From the NCBI GenBank assembly GCA_046483285.1, contig JAWODN010000046.1, positions 1 to 64,000 of the forward strand: a stretch of DNA of 64,000 nt. The letters are read 5' to 3'. Every line of letters starts with the position of its first letter. Positions within the stretch are counted from its first letter, which is position 1. The translations under genes and the position numbers were made by a program. Source of the DNA: CAYRTV01 sp046483285 (GTDB lineage: Bacteria; Acidobacteriota; Aminicenantia; Aminicenantales; Aminicenantaceae). Below, piece by piece: positions 1-9,405 of the stretch. A model generated the notes under the pieces. It was not told the DNA's origin. It ran no database searches and worked only from the letters and a program-made list of their open reading frames with translations.

Positions 1-235
1 CATTGCGAGGCTTGCGTCAGCAAGCCGTGGCAATCCCTTCCTGCCTCTTTGTCATTGCGAGCGGCCGGAGGCCGCGTGGCAATCCCTTTCTGCTTCGTGA
101 AAGCATGGCCGACCCCACCAAACGAAGCACTCAGGGATTCCGAGGCACTGCGTGCCCCGGAATGACACACTCAAAGGTGCTTCGCACCGCGGGATGACAC
201 ACTCAAAGGCACTGCGCTCCCCCGGAATCCCTATT
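1..235. repeat. Array of nested hairpin repeats (composite type)
   Basis: Five consecutive hairpin units fill this stretch. Units at 1-37 and 51-86 share the frame cATTGCgag...GTGGCAATCCC around different stems (GGCTTGC/GCAAGCC, then GCGGCC/GGCCGC). Units at 134-175, 176-207 and 208-235 have outer arms such as ATTCC/GGAAT around short stems like GGCAC/GTGCC and GGTGC/GCACC, and two end in GACACACTCAAA. The same order of units recurs at 30622-30990. Translations of this stretch exist in several frames but have no family features and are artefacts. The first unit is cut by the window edge. Confidence 0.75.
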
Positions 236-449
236 CAAAATCCGCGCCGGTCGCGGCAAGGCTGGAGGGGGGGCCCCGCCCGCAGGCAGCGAGGACGGGG
301 GAGGAAGCCGTGCCGGGACCCTCCTCCCGATTGTCTTGGTTCGTGGTGTGTTATGCTCATAATGAATTCATAAAAGAACCGCGATGTTTTTGCAATCTTT
401 TTTTTACAGGTGAATGGTTGATGGTGGATGGAAAATAGGCAAGAGAGAA
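236..449. other. Gene-free stretch with one degenerate 60-bp repeat
   Basis: No coding region is visible. Positions 366-410 hold a degenerate reverse-orientation copy of the 60-bp two-hairpin repeat, recognisable by CATAAAA followed by GCGATGTTTTTGCAATC. The rest shows nothing I can assign. Confidence 0.5.
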
Positions 450-478
450 TTGAATATTATCATTAAAGGGGTTACAAT
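450..478 (+). promoter_or_regulatory. Promoter of the first BNR gene
   Basis: TTGAAT at 450-455 and TACAAT at 473-478 are separated by 17 bp, a near-consensus sigma-70 arrangement. Transcription would begin near 485, about 35 nt before the chosen start codon at 520. Confidence 0.65.
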
Positions 479-519
479 TAAAAAATCAAAACAACAAATT
501 TTATTTTATGGGGTCGTCT

Positions 520-3500
520 ATGAATCAACGCTGGTTTAATCAAGCATTATGGGTGCTGGCCGTTTTGATGCTGGCTGTTAATCCTCAGTTGCCCGGTCAA
601 GATCAAAAATCCGGCTATCCGCTGGATGAAAGCCTTTACAGCGCGATGCAATGGCGAGGCATCGGGCCTTACCGGGGGGGGCGGGTCACGGCTGTGGCCG
701 GAGTTCCGTCTCAGCAGCACACCTATTATTTCGGAGCATGCGGCGGAGGGGTTTGGAAAACCGAGGACGGAGGCTTGAGTTGGGAAAATATTTCCGATGG
801 ATATTTTGCCACTGGGTCGGTTGGAGCGGTGGCTGTCTCCGAGTGGGACCCTAATGTCATCTATGTGGGGATGGGGGAAGCCCCCATCCGGGGAAATGTT
901 TCTCATGGAGACGGTGTTTATAAATCCTTGGACTCCGGCAAGACATGGAAACATATGGGTTTGGAGCGAACGCTTCAAATTTCACGCATCCGGATTCACC
1001 CGCGTGATCCCGATTTGGTGTATGTCGCGGCGCTGGGTCATGTGTACGGTCCGAATGAAGAGCGGGGGGTTTTCCGCAGCCGGGACGGCGGCGAAACCTG
1101 GGAAAAAATTCTGTACCGGAGTGAGAAGGCCGGCGCCATTGATTTGATCATGGACCCAAATAATCCCCGGGTCCTTTACGCTTCCATTTGGGAAGCGTAC
1201 CGCACCCCGTACAGCCTGGTCAGCGGAGGGCCGGGCAGCGGCTTATTCAAGACCACGGACAGCGGAGACAGTTGGACCGAAATATCCCGAAACCCCGGTC
1301 TCCCCAAGGGAATATTGGGAAAAATAGGCGTTACGGTTTCTCCCGTTCGGCCGGACCGGGTATGGGCCATTGTTGAAGCCGATGACGGAGGGGTTTTCCG
1401 CTCGGATGACGGCGGCGAAACTTGGACGAAACTCAATGAAGAACGGCGTTTGCGCCAGCGGGCCTGGTATTACAGCCGAATCTATGCGGATACTCAGAAT
1501 CCGGAAACGGTTTATGTTTTAAATACCGGCTTTTACCGCTCTGTGGACGGAGGACGGAATTATACCCCTATCAGGGTTCCGCACGGAGACAATCATGACC
1601 TATGGATTGATCCCAACGATAATAAGAGAATGATCAACAGCAATGACGGCGGGGCCAATGTTTCTCTGACAGGCGGAGAGTCATGGACCGGCCAGGACAA
1701 TCAGCCGACCGCTCAATTCTATCATGTCATCACGGACAACCAGTTTCCATATTGGGTCTACGGGGCGCAGCAGGATAATTCCACCGTCCGGATCGCCAGC
1801 CGGACCACTGGAAGCGGAATCGACAGGGAATACTGGCACTCCGTGGGAGGAGGCGAAAGCGGGCACATCGCTCCCCGTCATGATAATCCGGATATCGTCT
1901 ATGCCGGAAGCTATGGAGGATTGATCACCCGGTGGGATTATAAAACCCGTTCCAGCCGGGTGATTTCCCCGTGGCCGGAAAATCCCATGGGTTGGGGAGC
2001 CGGGGATTTGAAATACCGGTTCCAATGGACGGCTCCTATTTTGGTTTCAAAATTTGATTCAGACGTGCTCTACCACTGCGCCCAAGTGGTTTTCAAGTCA
2101 ACCAATGAGGGGCAGAGCTGGCAGGTCATCAGTCCGGATCTCACCACCAATGATAAATCCAAGCAGCAGAAATCAGGAGGCCCCATCACCAAAGACGACA
2201 CCAGTGTGGAGTATTACTGCACCATATTCGCACTGGCGGAATCTCAATTCAACCCGGATATCCTCTGGGCCGGGAGCGATGACGGACTGGTCCATATCAC
2301 CCGCAACGGAGGACGGACCTGGGATAATATCACCCCTGAGCAGCTTCCCGAATGGAGTATGATCAGCATGATCGATACCTCCACCTTTGCGCCGGGCCGG
2401 GCCTACATTGCGGTGGACCGGCACCGTTTGGATGATTTTGCGCCTTACATTTACAAGACCGAAGATTTCGGCAAAAGCTGGATGAAAATCACGAATGGGA
2501 TTCCGGACGGAGCGTTTGTGCGGGTGGTGAGGGAAGATCCTGAGCGTAAAGGGCTGTTGTACGCGGGGACGGAAACAGGGGTCTATGTTTCATTTGACGA
2601 CGGTCGAAACTGGCAGTCTTTGCAGCTCAACCTGCCGGTGGTCCCCATCCGGGATATGGTGGTCAAAGAAGATGATCTGGTGGTGGCGACGCACGGCCGC
2701 TCGTTTTGGATCCTGGACGATTTAACACTCCTGCATCAGCTGAATCCGGAAGTCGCCGCATTGGATTTCTTTTTATTCAAACCCCCATATGCTTACCGGA
2801 TGAAGGGATGGAGTTACCCCCGTGAAAATGTGGGTCAAAATCCCCCTTCAGGATCGGTCATCACTTATTTTTTAAAAGAAAAACCGCAGCAGGCCATTAC
2901 TTTGGAATTCAGGGATGACAGAGGCCGGCTGATAAAAACACACACCGCTTCTGCGGAATCCGGCATGAACCGTTTTGTGTGGAATATGCGCTACCCGGAT
3001 GCCAAGCGTGTTCCCGGAGCAGTTCTTTGGGGAGGGTCCGGACAGGGGCCGGTGGCGCCTCCCGGAAAATATGAGGTTCGTCTCATTGTGGGCGATAACA
3101 CCCAAATCCGGTCCTGGGAATGGCGAAAAGATCCCCGCATAGACGCCACCCAGGCGGATCTGCAGAGGCAGTTTGATTTTTTGATTGAAATCCGCGACAA
3201 ACTCACTGAAGTCAATGAGGGCATTATCACTCTGCGGTCCATGCGCGCTCAAATCAAGGATGTGCTTGAGAAAGCCAAGGGCCGAAAGAATGTGGACGAC
3301 TTGATTGAATTCGGACGGAAATTGACCGGCAAACTCACCGCGATCGAGGATGCCTTGATCCAGTCCAAGTCCCAAAGCCCTCAGGATCCCTTGAATTATC
3401 CTATTAAGCTGGATAATAAGCTCGCCGCTTTAATGCCGGTTGTGGCCAGTGCGGATGCCCGTCCCACGCAGCAGTCCTATCAAGTTTTCAGAGAGTTGTC

Positions 3501-3612
3501 TTCCCGGGCTGAAACCCAGCTGGGGCAGCTGGACCTGCTGAAGAGGCGCGATCTTCCTGAATTCAATGAGATGGTGAAACGGGCCGAGGTGCCGGCCGTG
3601 CTGATTAAGTGA
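520..3612 (+). CDS. Large secreted BNR/Asp-box repeat protein (sortilin-like beta-propeller)
   Basis: About 1030 residues. A hydrophobic signal segment (WVLAVLMLAVNPQLPGQ) starts the protein. From roughly residue 75 to 690 it carries about ten Asp-box motifs of the form S/T-x-D-x-G-x-x-W (for example TEDGGLSW, SRDGGETW, TTDSGDSW, SDDGGETW, RNGGRTW), which mark bladed beta-propellers of the BNR/VPS10 type. A beta-rich domain and a helical tail of about 150 residues follow. Such proteins are often named glycosyl hydrolases, but no sialidase catalytic set is evident, so binding or peptide/glycan processing outside the cytoplasm is all I infer. ATG 520 is preferred to ATG 508 because GGGG lies six bases before it. 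A paralogue with the same architecture lies at 15340-18504. The stop overlaps the convergent gene at 3605 by 8 nt. Confidence 0.85.
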   Translation: MNQRWFNQALWVLAVLMLAVNPQLPGQDQKSGYPLDESLYSAMQWRGIGPYRGGRVTAVAGVPSQQHTYYFGACGGGVWKTEDGGLSWENISDGYFATGSVGAVAVSEWDPNVIYVGMGEAPIRGNVSHGDGVYKSLDSGKTWKHMGLERTLQISRIRIHPRDPDLVYVAALGHVYGPNEERGVFRSRDGGETWEKILYRSEKAGAIDLIMDPNNPRVLYASIWEAYRTPYSLVSGGPGSGLFKTTDSGDSWTEISRNPGLPKGILGKIGVTVSPVRPDRVWAIVEADDGGVFRSDDGGETWTKLNEERRLRQRAWYYSRIYADTQNPETVYVLNTGFYRSVDGGRNYTPIRVPHGDNHDLWIDPNDNKRMINSNDGGANVSLTGGESWTGQDNQPTAQFYHVITDNQFPYWVYGAQQDNSTVRIASRTTGSGIDREYWHSVGGGESGHIAPRHDNPDIVYAGSYGGLITRWDYKTRSSRVISPWPENPMGWGAGDLKYRFQWTAPILVSKFDSDVLYHCAQVVFKSTNEGQSWQVISPDLTTNDKSKQQKSGGPITKDDTSVEYYCTIFALAESQFNPDILWAGSDDGLVHITRNGGRTWDNITPEQLPEWSMISMIDTSTFAPGRAYIAVDRHRLDDFAPYIYKTEDFGKSWMKITNGIPDGAFVRVVREDPERKGLLYAGTETGVYVSFDDGRNWQSLQLNLPVVPIRDMVVKEDDLVVATHGRSFWILDDLTLLHQLNPEVAALDFFLFKPPYAYRMKGWSYPRENVGQNPPSGSVITYFLKEKPQQAITLEFRDDRGRLIKTHTASAESGMNRFVWNMRYPDAKRVPGAVLWGGSGQGPVAPPGKYEVRLIVGDNTQIRSWEWRKDPRIDATQADLQRQFDFLIEIRDKLTEVNEGIITLRSMRAQIKDVLEKAKGRKNVDDLIEFGRKLTGKLTAIEDALIQSKSQSPQDPLNYPIKLDNKLAALMPVVASADARPTQQSYQVFRELSSRAETQLGQLDLLKRRDLPEFNEMVKRAEVPAVLIK

Positions 3613-5023
3613 AAATTTTGTCCGGATTGAGGATATTTTCCGGGTCGAAGACTTTTTTAATTTCCCGCATCAGCCGGATCTGCTCATCATCGATGACGTA
3701 GGAAAGGTATGGTTTTTTAACCAGTCCGATTCCGTGTTCGCCGGAAATCATGCCCCCGCGCTCATGGCAGTCCCGGTACAGGTCGGCCCTGATTTTTCCC
3801 AGCTTTTCCTTCCATTCCTTTTCCGGCAGGGGGATGGTCTCACCGTTATCATAACGGACATTCATGATGTGGGTGTGGACATTCCCGTCCGCGGCGTGGC
3901 CGTAGGTGGGCAGCCACAGACCGTATCGTTCCTGAACTTCCTGGACTTTTTTCACATGCCCGGCGATTTCCGCACGGGGGACCACGATGTCAAGAGTTTC
4001 CACATTATTGTCTTTTATAGATTCATATAATTTGGAGCGGATATCCAGAACCTGTTTTTGTTTTTGCGGATTGTCCGCCACAAAAGCATCCAAGGCGCCC
4101 TTCTCCAGGCAGATTTCAGCGACATCCTGGGAAAGTTTATCCATGTCCTCCTGACTTGAGGCATCCAGGATGACCAGAAGATAAACCTTGCCCATAGAGC
4201 AGGGCCATTTTTTATTCAATAGCTTTTCCGTCCGGACAATGACCTCTCTGGGAATAAATTCGACGGCCAAGGGAAGAATTTTGTTTCTGATCATCAGCGG
4301 AACCGATTCAATGGCCGCTTCCAGGCTGTCATAAGGAATGATCAATGAGCGTGACGCCGGAGCCGGAGGCATAAGCTGAATGACGGCCCGGGTGACAATC
4401 CCCAGAGTCCCTTCCGAACCGATAAAGAGGTTTAAAAGATTATATCCGGTGCTGCTTTTCATGATTTTCCCGCCCAGCCGGATGATTTTTCCGGAGGCCA
4501 AAACCACATCCATACCGCGGATATAATTGCGGATAACTCCGTATTTGACCGCCCGGGCGCCGCCGGCATTGGTGGCGATCAGTCCGCCGATCATGGCGCT
4601 TTCATCGCCGGGATGAGGCGGAAAAAACAATTCCGCTTCTTTGACGGCCTGGTAAAAATCCATCAAACGGACACCGGCTTCCACCACAGCCATCTGGTTG
4701 GCGTCATCGATGTCAATGATCCGGTTCATTCTTTCCAGGGAGAGGACGATTCCTCCCCGTGACGGAACGCAGCCTCCGCAAAGGCCGGTCGCCGCTCCCC
4801 GCGCCGTGACGGGAATGCGGTGATTCTGAGCCAATTTGAGGATTACGGCCACCTCATCCGCGGTTCCGGGCCTGACGACGACATCCGGGGAATGGGCGAT
4901 ATCATCCAGCGTGAATTCATCGTGGCTGTAGTCAATGGTTTGTTCAGACTCTGTTAAGACGTTTTCTGCGCCGGTGATTTTCTTCAGTTTTGATATTAAG
5001 GTGTGGTTTGTTTTTTTATCCAT
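3605..5023 (-). CDS. FAD-binding oxidase/dehydrogenase, GlcD/D-lactate dehydrogenase family
   Basis: 472 residues, the usual length for GlcD-type flavoproteins that oxidise 2-hydroxyacids such as glycolate or D-lactate. The N-terminal FAD_binding_4 domain shows the PP-loop region RGAATGLCGGCVPSRGG and VEAGVRL. The C-terminal FAD-oxidase domain shows HAADGNVHTHIMNV and SGEHGIGLVKKPYL, where the conserved histidines and the SGEHGIG motif form the substrate pocket. No separate GlcE or iron-sulfur GlcF partner is adjacent, so it may act alone or with an unlinked partner. A longer frame begins with TTG at 5062, but ATG 5023 is preceded by AAGGAAAATGTA and is the better start. Its TAA overlaps the TGA of the convergent BNR gene, leaving no room for a terminator between them. 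Confidence 0.88.
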   Translation of the reverse strand: MDKKTNHTLISKLKKITGAENVLTESEQTIDYSHDEFTLDDIAHSPDVVVRPGTADEVAVILKLAQNHRIPVTARGAATGLCGGCVPSRGGIVLSLERMNRIIDIDDANQMAVVEAGVRLMDFYQAVKEAELFFPPHPGDESAMIGGLIATNAGGARAVKYGVIRNYIRGMDVVLASGKIIRLGGKIMKSSTGYNLLNLFIGSEGTLGIVTRAVIQLMPPAPASRSLIIPYDSLEAAIESVPLMIRNKILPLAVEFIPREVIVRTEKLLNKKWPCSMGKVYLLVILDASSQEDMDKLSQDVAEICLEKGALDAFVADNPQKQKQVLDIRSKLYESIKDNNVETLDIVVPRAEIAGHVKKVQEVQERYGLWLPTYGHAADGNVHTHIMNVRYDNGETIPLPEKEWKEKLGKIRADLYRDCHERGGMISGEHGIGLVKKPYLSYVIDDEQIRLMREIKKVFDPENILNPDKIFT

Positions 5024-5265
5024 TACATTTTCCTTTATCCGGCTGGATAAATCATAGCTCAAATGTCATCTTTATTCAAAATTCGTGCGAAGGGAAGAGC
5101 GGATGGAGGCGTGCATATCGGAAAATAATATGCTATTCTATGGTCTATTTTTACAGCCTGGCTTATTCGTTCTTTTTGGGAGAGAGATAAGGTCTGTTCA
5201 GTTTCCGGGCTGAGAAACAAGGTTGGGTCAACAGGCTTTTTTAAAATATAAGAAGGAAGTCGGTT

Positions 5266-5979
5266 ATGAAAACTATCAGCGTCATTATTCCGGTTTATAA
5301 TGAACAAGACACAATCCTTAAAGTGGTTAATAAAGTCAGAGCTGTGGATATCGACAAAGAAATAATCATTGTGGATGATGCTTCCGATGATAAGACTCCT
5401 TTAAAGCTGAAATCCCTGGAAAATCATCATGAAATCAGGATCATCACCCATGATGTCAACAAGGGCCGGGGAGCCGGGATCAAATCGGCTTTGGAATACG
5501 CCGAAGGCATGATAACCATTTTTCAGGATGCTGATTTGGAACTGGATCCGGCGAATTATCCTCGACTCATCGAACCGATTTTAAATCAGGAAAGTGAAGT
5601 TGTTTTCGGTTCGCGGTTTTTAGGAAAGGGGTTTATTCAGGGCATGGGATTCGGAGCGTATGTCGCCAATGTTATTTTGACGGAATTCACAGATCGTCTC
5701 TATAAGGCAAATCTAACGGATGTTCTGACCATGTTTCAGGTGACCAGGACCGAGGTATTGAAATCCCTGGATTTGAAAAGTGACCGGTGGGAGTCCACTA
5801 TTGAAATCACGGCCAAACTGCTTCGCAACGGCTATAAAATAAAGGAAGAGCCGGTGAATTATATTCCAAGGCGGAAAGAGACCGGCAAAAAAGTCAGATG
5901 GAGCGATTTTTTCGGATGCATTTCAGCATTGATTAAATACCGTTTTTCATATAAGCCCAACCGAAAGATTAATGAATAA
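5266..5979 (+). CDS. Family 2 glycosyltransferase, dolichyl-phosphate-mannose-synthase-like
   Basis: 237 residues of a GT-A fold. The N-terminus ISVIIPVYNEQDTI is the nucleotide-binding start of GT2 enzymes, IVDDASDD and FQDADLELDP supply the acidic metal/nucleotide-sugar residues, and VVFGSRFLG is the DPM1-type acceptor-region motif. There is no transmembrane tail. Enzymes of this type usually transfer a sugar to a polyprenyl phosphate at the inner membrane face. The ATG follows AAGAAGGAAG. It is the first gene of a tight plus-strand run and overlaps the following radical SAM gene by 8 nt, implying translational coupling. The sugar and acceptor cannot be read from sequence. Confidence 0.88.
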   Translation: MKTISVIIPVYNEQDTILKVVNKVRAVDIDKEIIIVDDASDDKTPLKLKSLENHHEIRIITHDVNKGRGAGIKSALEYAEGMITIFQDADLELDPANYPRLIEPILNQESEVVFGSRFLGKGFIQGMGFGAYVANVILTEFTDRLYKANLTDVLTMFQVTRTEVLKSLDLKSDRWESTIEITAKLLRNGYKIKEEPVNYIPRRKETGKKVRWSDFFGCISALIKYRFSYKPNRKINE

Positions 5980-7375
5980 AATTCTTCTTCTCAATCCTCC
6001 TGGAGACAAGCAGTACCAAAGGGATATGTATTGCAGCGGAGTTTCCAAAGGGTATTACTGCTGGCCCCCTATTGATCTTATGGTTCAAAGCGGAATCCTG
6101 GGTAAGGAATACGAAATCCATTTGATGGATGCCATCGCGGAGAAGATGCCGGCGGAGGATTGTGTGAACAAAATCAGTTCTCAAGATTATACCGCCGTTT
6201 TATTTTTAACCGGGATTGCTTCATGGAAAAAGGATTTCGCTTTCATGTCCCGCTTATTGAAACACGAATCCAAAAGACGGCCTTTGCTGATTGGAAACGG
6301 AGACATCCTTCTGTATGAAGCGGAAAAATTTCTTCAGGAGTATGATTTTTTGGACGCGGTTTTGATGGATTACACCAGAAACGATATTATCCATTATTTG
6401 CGGGGAGATTTGAATAAAGTCCAATCGATGGCGTTCCGCCGGAACGGCCGTATTGAAGTGCGAAAGCCTCGAATCAAACCGGAAAAGTTTTCTTTCCCGG
6501 TTCCGCACCATGAGAAATTGCCTTTGAAAAATTACCTGCTCGCCCAGGGCAAGAGATTTCCCTTAACCACAGCCATGACCAACTTCGGTTGTCCCTTTAA
6601 TTGTTCTTTCTGCCCGGCTTCCGTGCTGGGATTCAAATTCCGTTCGGTTGACAACATTATGGAAGAGCTGCGGCATATCGCGGCATTAGGAATCAAAGAA
6701 ATATTCTTCACTGATTTTACATTTGAAGCCCATAGGAAAAACACCCTTGAATTATGCCGGCGGCTGGTCCAAGAAAAACTTGATCTCAGTTGGGTGTGCT
6801 CTTCGCGGGCCAGCACTTTGGACCGGAACCTGCTTGTGCATATGAAAAAAGCCGGCTGTCATACTATTTTGATGGGGATCGAAAGCGGCGATGAAGACAT
6901 GCTGCGGCGATATTCCAAGGGTATGACGAAATCCCAGGTTAAAGACGTTTTTTCAATTTGCAAAGATCTGCACATCAGAATTCTGGGGCATTTTATAATA
7001 GGCCTACCGGGAGAAAAAGAAGATACGGTAAGGAAGACCATAGAATTCGCTAAAGAACTTGAATGCGATATCGCGTCTTTCAATATTGCTGTTCCGGCTT
7101 TGGGGACTCCCTTGCGCGAAAAATCTTTACAAAAAGGCTGGATGAATGATGATTCAATTGAGCTTGATTCATCCTCTTCTTTTCCCATTCTCAACACCCC
7201 GTGGTTTTCAAAGGAACAGGCTTGGTATTGGCAGGGCAGGGCTGTGAAGGAATTTTACTTCAGACCTTCTTATATTTGGAAAATGGCCACGTCATCACAA
7301 TCATATTATCAATGGAAAGTGTTGTTATCAAACGGTTTTATGGTTTTACGCAACTTTCTTTTGAGGGGAAAATAA
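5972..7375 (+). CDS. B12-binding radical SAM protein (first of three)
   Basis: 467 residues. The N-terminal part (about 1-150, starting ILLLNPPGDK) resembles a cobalamin-binding Rossmann domain but is diverged and lacks the usual glycine-rich GG-x-H-P segment. The radical SAM core follows with GCPFNCSFCPAS, a CX3CX2C motif for the 4Fe-4S cluster, then SSRAS and MGIESGDE segments typical of the class, and a C-terminal helical region. Members methylate unreactive carbons or catalyse ring and C-C rearrangements on lipids, tetrapyrroles and natural products. The specific substrate is unknown. Eight bases separate it from the next radical SAM gene. Confidence 0.85.
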   Translation: MNKILLLNPPGDKQYQRDMYCSGVSKGYYCWPPIDLMVQSGILGKEYEIHLMDAIAEKMPAEDCVNKISSQDYTAVLFLTGIASWKKDFAFMSRLLKHESKRRPLLIGNGDILLYEAEKFLQEYDFLDAVLMDYTRNDIIHYLRGDLNKVQSMAFRRNGRIEVRKPRIKPEKFSFPVPHHEKLPLKNYLLAQGKRFPLTTAMTNFGCPFNCSFCPASVLGFKFRSVDNIMEELRHIAALGIKEIFFTDFTFEAHRKNTLELCRRLVQEKLDLSWVCSSRASTLDRNLLVHMKKAGCHTILMGIESGDEDMLRRYSKGMTKSQVKDVFSICKDLHIRILGHFIIGLPGEKEDTVRKTIEFAKELECDIASFNIAVPALGTPLREKSLQKGWMNDDSIELDSSSSFPILNTPWFSKEQAWYWQGRAVKEFYFRPSYIWKMATSSQSYYQWKVLLSNGFMVLRNFLLRGK

Positions 7376-7383
7376 CCTGGAAG

Positions 7384-8862
7384 ATGAACGTATTATTCAT
7401 TTATACAAAACCTCCGCCCTCCGTATTGATTTTACAAAAAAGAACCTATCATTACGGCATAGGCATTCTTTCCGCTGTCCTTAAGAAACATGGTCATCAC
7501 ACCGGTCTGTTGTCTCTTCATGAACTGAACCGAAAAAGAATCCGGCGGTTCATTAAGGAATTCAAGCCCGGGCTGGTTGCCATATCAGTGACATCCAATC
7601 AATTTGAATTGAGCCGGGATATAACCGGATTCATCCATGAAGAGTATGGCATTCCCGTTGTTTGGGGAGGGGTCCATCCTACAGTCCGTCCCGAAGAATG
7701 CATCTGCACTCACGGTGTGCTCGGAATCTGCCGGGGGGAAGGAGAATACCCGCTGCTGGAACTGGCGGAAGTCCTGGAAAAAAAGCGGCTTCTCTCCGGC
7801 GAAGATTTAAAGATAAAAAACTTTTGGTTCAATTGGGACAGCCGCGTATTGAAAAATCCAATCCGGCCGATGATACAGGACTTGGATTCTCTTCCTTTTT
7901 GTGACCGGGAGATCTTTGATTTTCAAAAGCTGCTCAATTATCATCAATACCTTGAAGTCCGTTCAAGCCGGGGCTGTCCCTTTAAGTGTTCCTTTTGTGT
8001 CAATGCTTTTTATCAAAAGCTTTACCGGGAAAAGGGACGGTATTACCGGGTGCGCAGCCATGAAAGCATTCTGGCTGAAATTGAGAGCCTGGTGAGCACG
8101 TATAAAAATATAAATTTTATTGTGTTCGATGATGAATTGATCAGTGTCAATAAAAAGTGGACCCTGGGATTGATGGAGAAGTACAAAAAAGCCTTCGATT
8201 TTTCCTTTAATATAACCGTTCGGGCTGATTTGGTGACACGGGACTTCATGAAAGCCCTGAAGGACGCCGGATGCAAATTGGTCATGATGGGAGTGGAAAG
8301 CGGGGATGAAACCCTCCGAAACCAGGTTTTGGAAAAAGGGATTTCTAATGAACAGATCATTGAAGCGGCCCGGATCATTAAAGAAACCGGCATCAATTTA
8401 TGGACCTTCAATATGGTGGGAGTTCCCTTTGAGACCCCTGGATCGGCGGAAAAAACCATCCGGCTGAATAAACAGATTAAACCGGATATTGTTTATGTCA
8501 GTGTTTTTTATCCTTTCCCCGGAACTAAATCGGGAGAACTTTGCCAAAAAAAGGGCTGGATAAGCGACAGGAAAATTGATGGATTCTTCAGTAACGTCAC
8601 GGTATTGGATCAGCCCACCATAACCAAAGAACAGGTGGCGTATTATCATAATATTTTCCCCTGGGAGGTTTTATATCCGCACCTGGCGCCCGTCATAAAA
8701 ATAACAGCCCGGATCATGCTGGGGCGCAAATCCGTCTATGACCTGCTGTTTCCGTTAGTAAAGATTGTTTATGAGTTTTATCATCGCTTCAAGCTCACCA
8801 TGAAGCTGATTCCTTTCCGCCGGCCCAACATAAGTTTTGTCAAGCAAAAACAAGTACGGTGA
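7384..8862 (+). CDS. B12-binding radical SAM protein (second of three)
   Basis: 492 residues from ATG 7384. The longer frame from 7201 only reads through the preceding gene. The N-terminal B12-binding domain is well formed (VAISVTSNQ, VVWGGVHPTVRPEE, RGEGEYPLLEL). The radical SAM core has RGCPFKCSFCVNAF with the CX3CX2C cluster motif, and MGVESGDETLRNQVLEKG and TFNMVGVPFETP later in the barrel. The C-terminus of about 90 residues is hydrophobic and basic, perhaps for membrane contact. It lies 8 nt behind the first radical SAM gene with only a weak ribosome site (CTGGAAG). A different substrate from its neighbours is likely given the sequence distance. Confidence 0.87.
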   Translation: MNVLFIYTKPPPSVLILQKRTYHYGIGILSAVLKKHGHHTGLLSLHELNRKRIRRFIKEFKPGLVAISVTSNQFELSRDITGFIHEEYGIPVVWGGVHPTVRPEECICTHGVLGICRGEGEYPLLELAEVLEKKRLLSGEDLKIKNFWFNWDSRVLKNPIRPMIQDLDSLPFCDREIFDFQKLLNYHQYLEVRSSRGCPFKCSFCVNAFYQKLYREKGRYYRVRSHESILAEIESLVSTYKNINFIVFDDELISVNKKWTLGLMEKYKKAFDFSFNITVRADLVTRDFMKALKDAGCKLVMMGVESGDETLRNQVLEKGISNEQIIEAARIIKETGINLWTFNMVGVPFETPGSAEKTIRLNKQIKPDIVYVSVFYPFPGTKSGELCQKKGWISDRKIDGFFSNVTVLDQPTITKEQVAYYHNIFPWEVLYPHLAPVIKITARIMLGRKSVYDLLFPLVKIVYEFYHRFKLTMKLIPFRRPNISFVKQKQVR

Positions 8863-9099
8863 CATGTCCTGATTCAAGCTTGAGCCATTATCTTGACAAT
8901 AAACAGCGATTCAATTAACCTTATTTAACCTGAACTGTTTATGAAAAATGACCATGGGTTCTTCCCAAAGGCTGTATTGCGGTGTTGCCCCTTGCACAGG
9001 CGGCAGCTTCAGCCTGCGTGTCATTCAGATTAAATATAGAAACCTGAAAACGGCCGGTGCCGGCCGGCGGCCCCCACTTAATCTGAGAGGAAAAAAACA

Positions 9100-9405
9100 G
9101 TGGAAAAACATATGATTATACAAGCTATCTGCGATGCCGTCGATGAACTGAATTCAACCCTCCCCGAAGAGAAACGTCTTGATAAATCCCCGGAAACACA
9201 ACTCTATGGAAATTCAGCCCAGTTGGACTCTTTGGGATTGGTTGATCTTATTCTTGCGGTGGAGCAGAAGATACAGGAACGGTTTCATAAGAATCTCACT
9301 TTAGCCAGTGAAAGAGCCTTGTCCATGAAGAAAAGTCCTTTTCGCACTATAAACACTCTGGCCGGCTATATCAATGAACTTATTGAGGAAAAAGGAAATG
9401 ATTGA
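9100..9405 (+). CDS. Acyl carrier protein
   Basis: 101 residues with the phosphopantetheine attachment motif DSLGLVDL, the modified serine being residue 44. Acidic helices flank it as in ACPs. It is about 20 residues longer than fatty-acid ACPs, with an insert rich in basic residues before the last helix. GTG at 9100 is chosen because GAGAGG sits nine bases upstream, whereas the in-frame ATG at 9112 is too far from it. It overlaps the SDR gene by 8 nt. Being next to an acyl-AMP ligase and a ketoreductase-like SDR, it probably holds the acyl or aryl group activated in this cluster rather than serving housekeeping fatty acid synthesis. Confidence 0.88.
   Translation: MEKHMIIQAICDAVDELNSTLPEEKRLDKSPETQLYGNSAQLDSLGLVDLILAVEQKIQERFHKNLTLASERALSMKKSPFRTINTLAGYINELIEEKGND

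Noticed and set aside
5223..5252. TTGGGT-18 bp-TATAAG as promoter of the GT2 gene
   Set aside because: Transcription would begin after the ribosome-binding site, so the message would lack it.
8893..8921. TTGACA as a promoter for the ACP gene
   Set aside because: The hexamer at the right distance, TAACCT, matches the -10 consensus at only three positions; nothing better lies within 16-19 bp.
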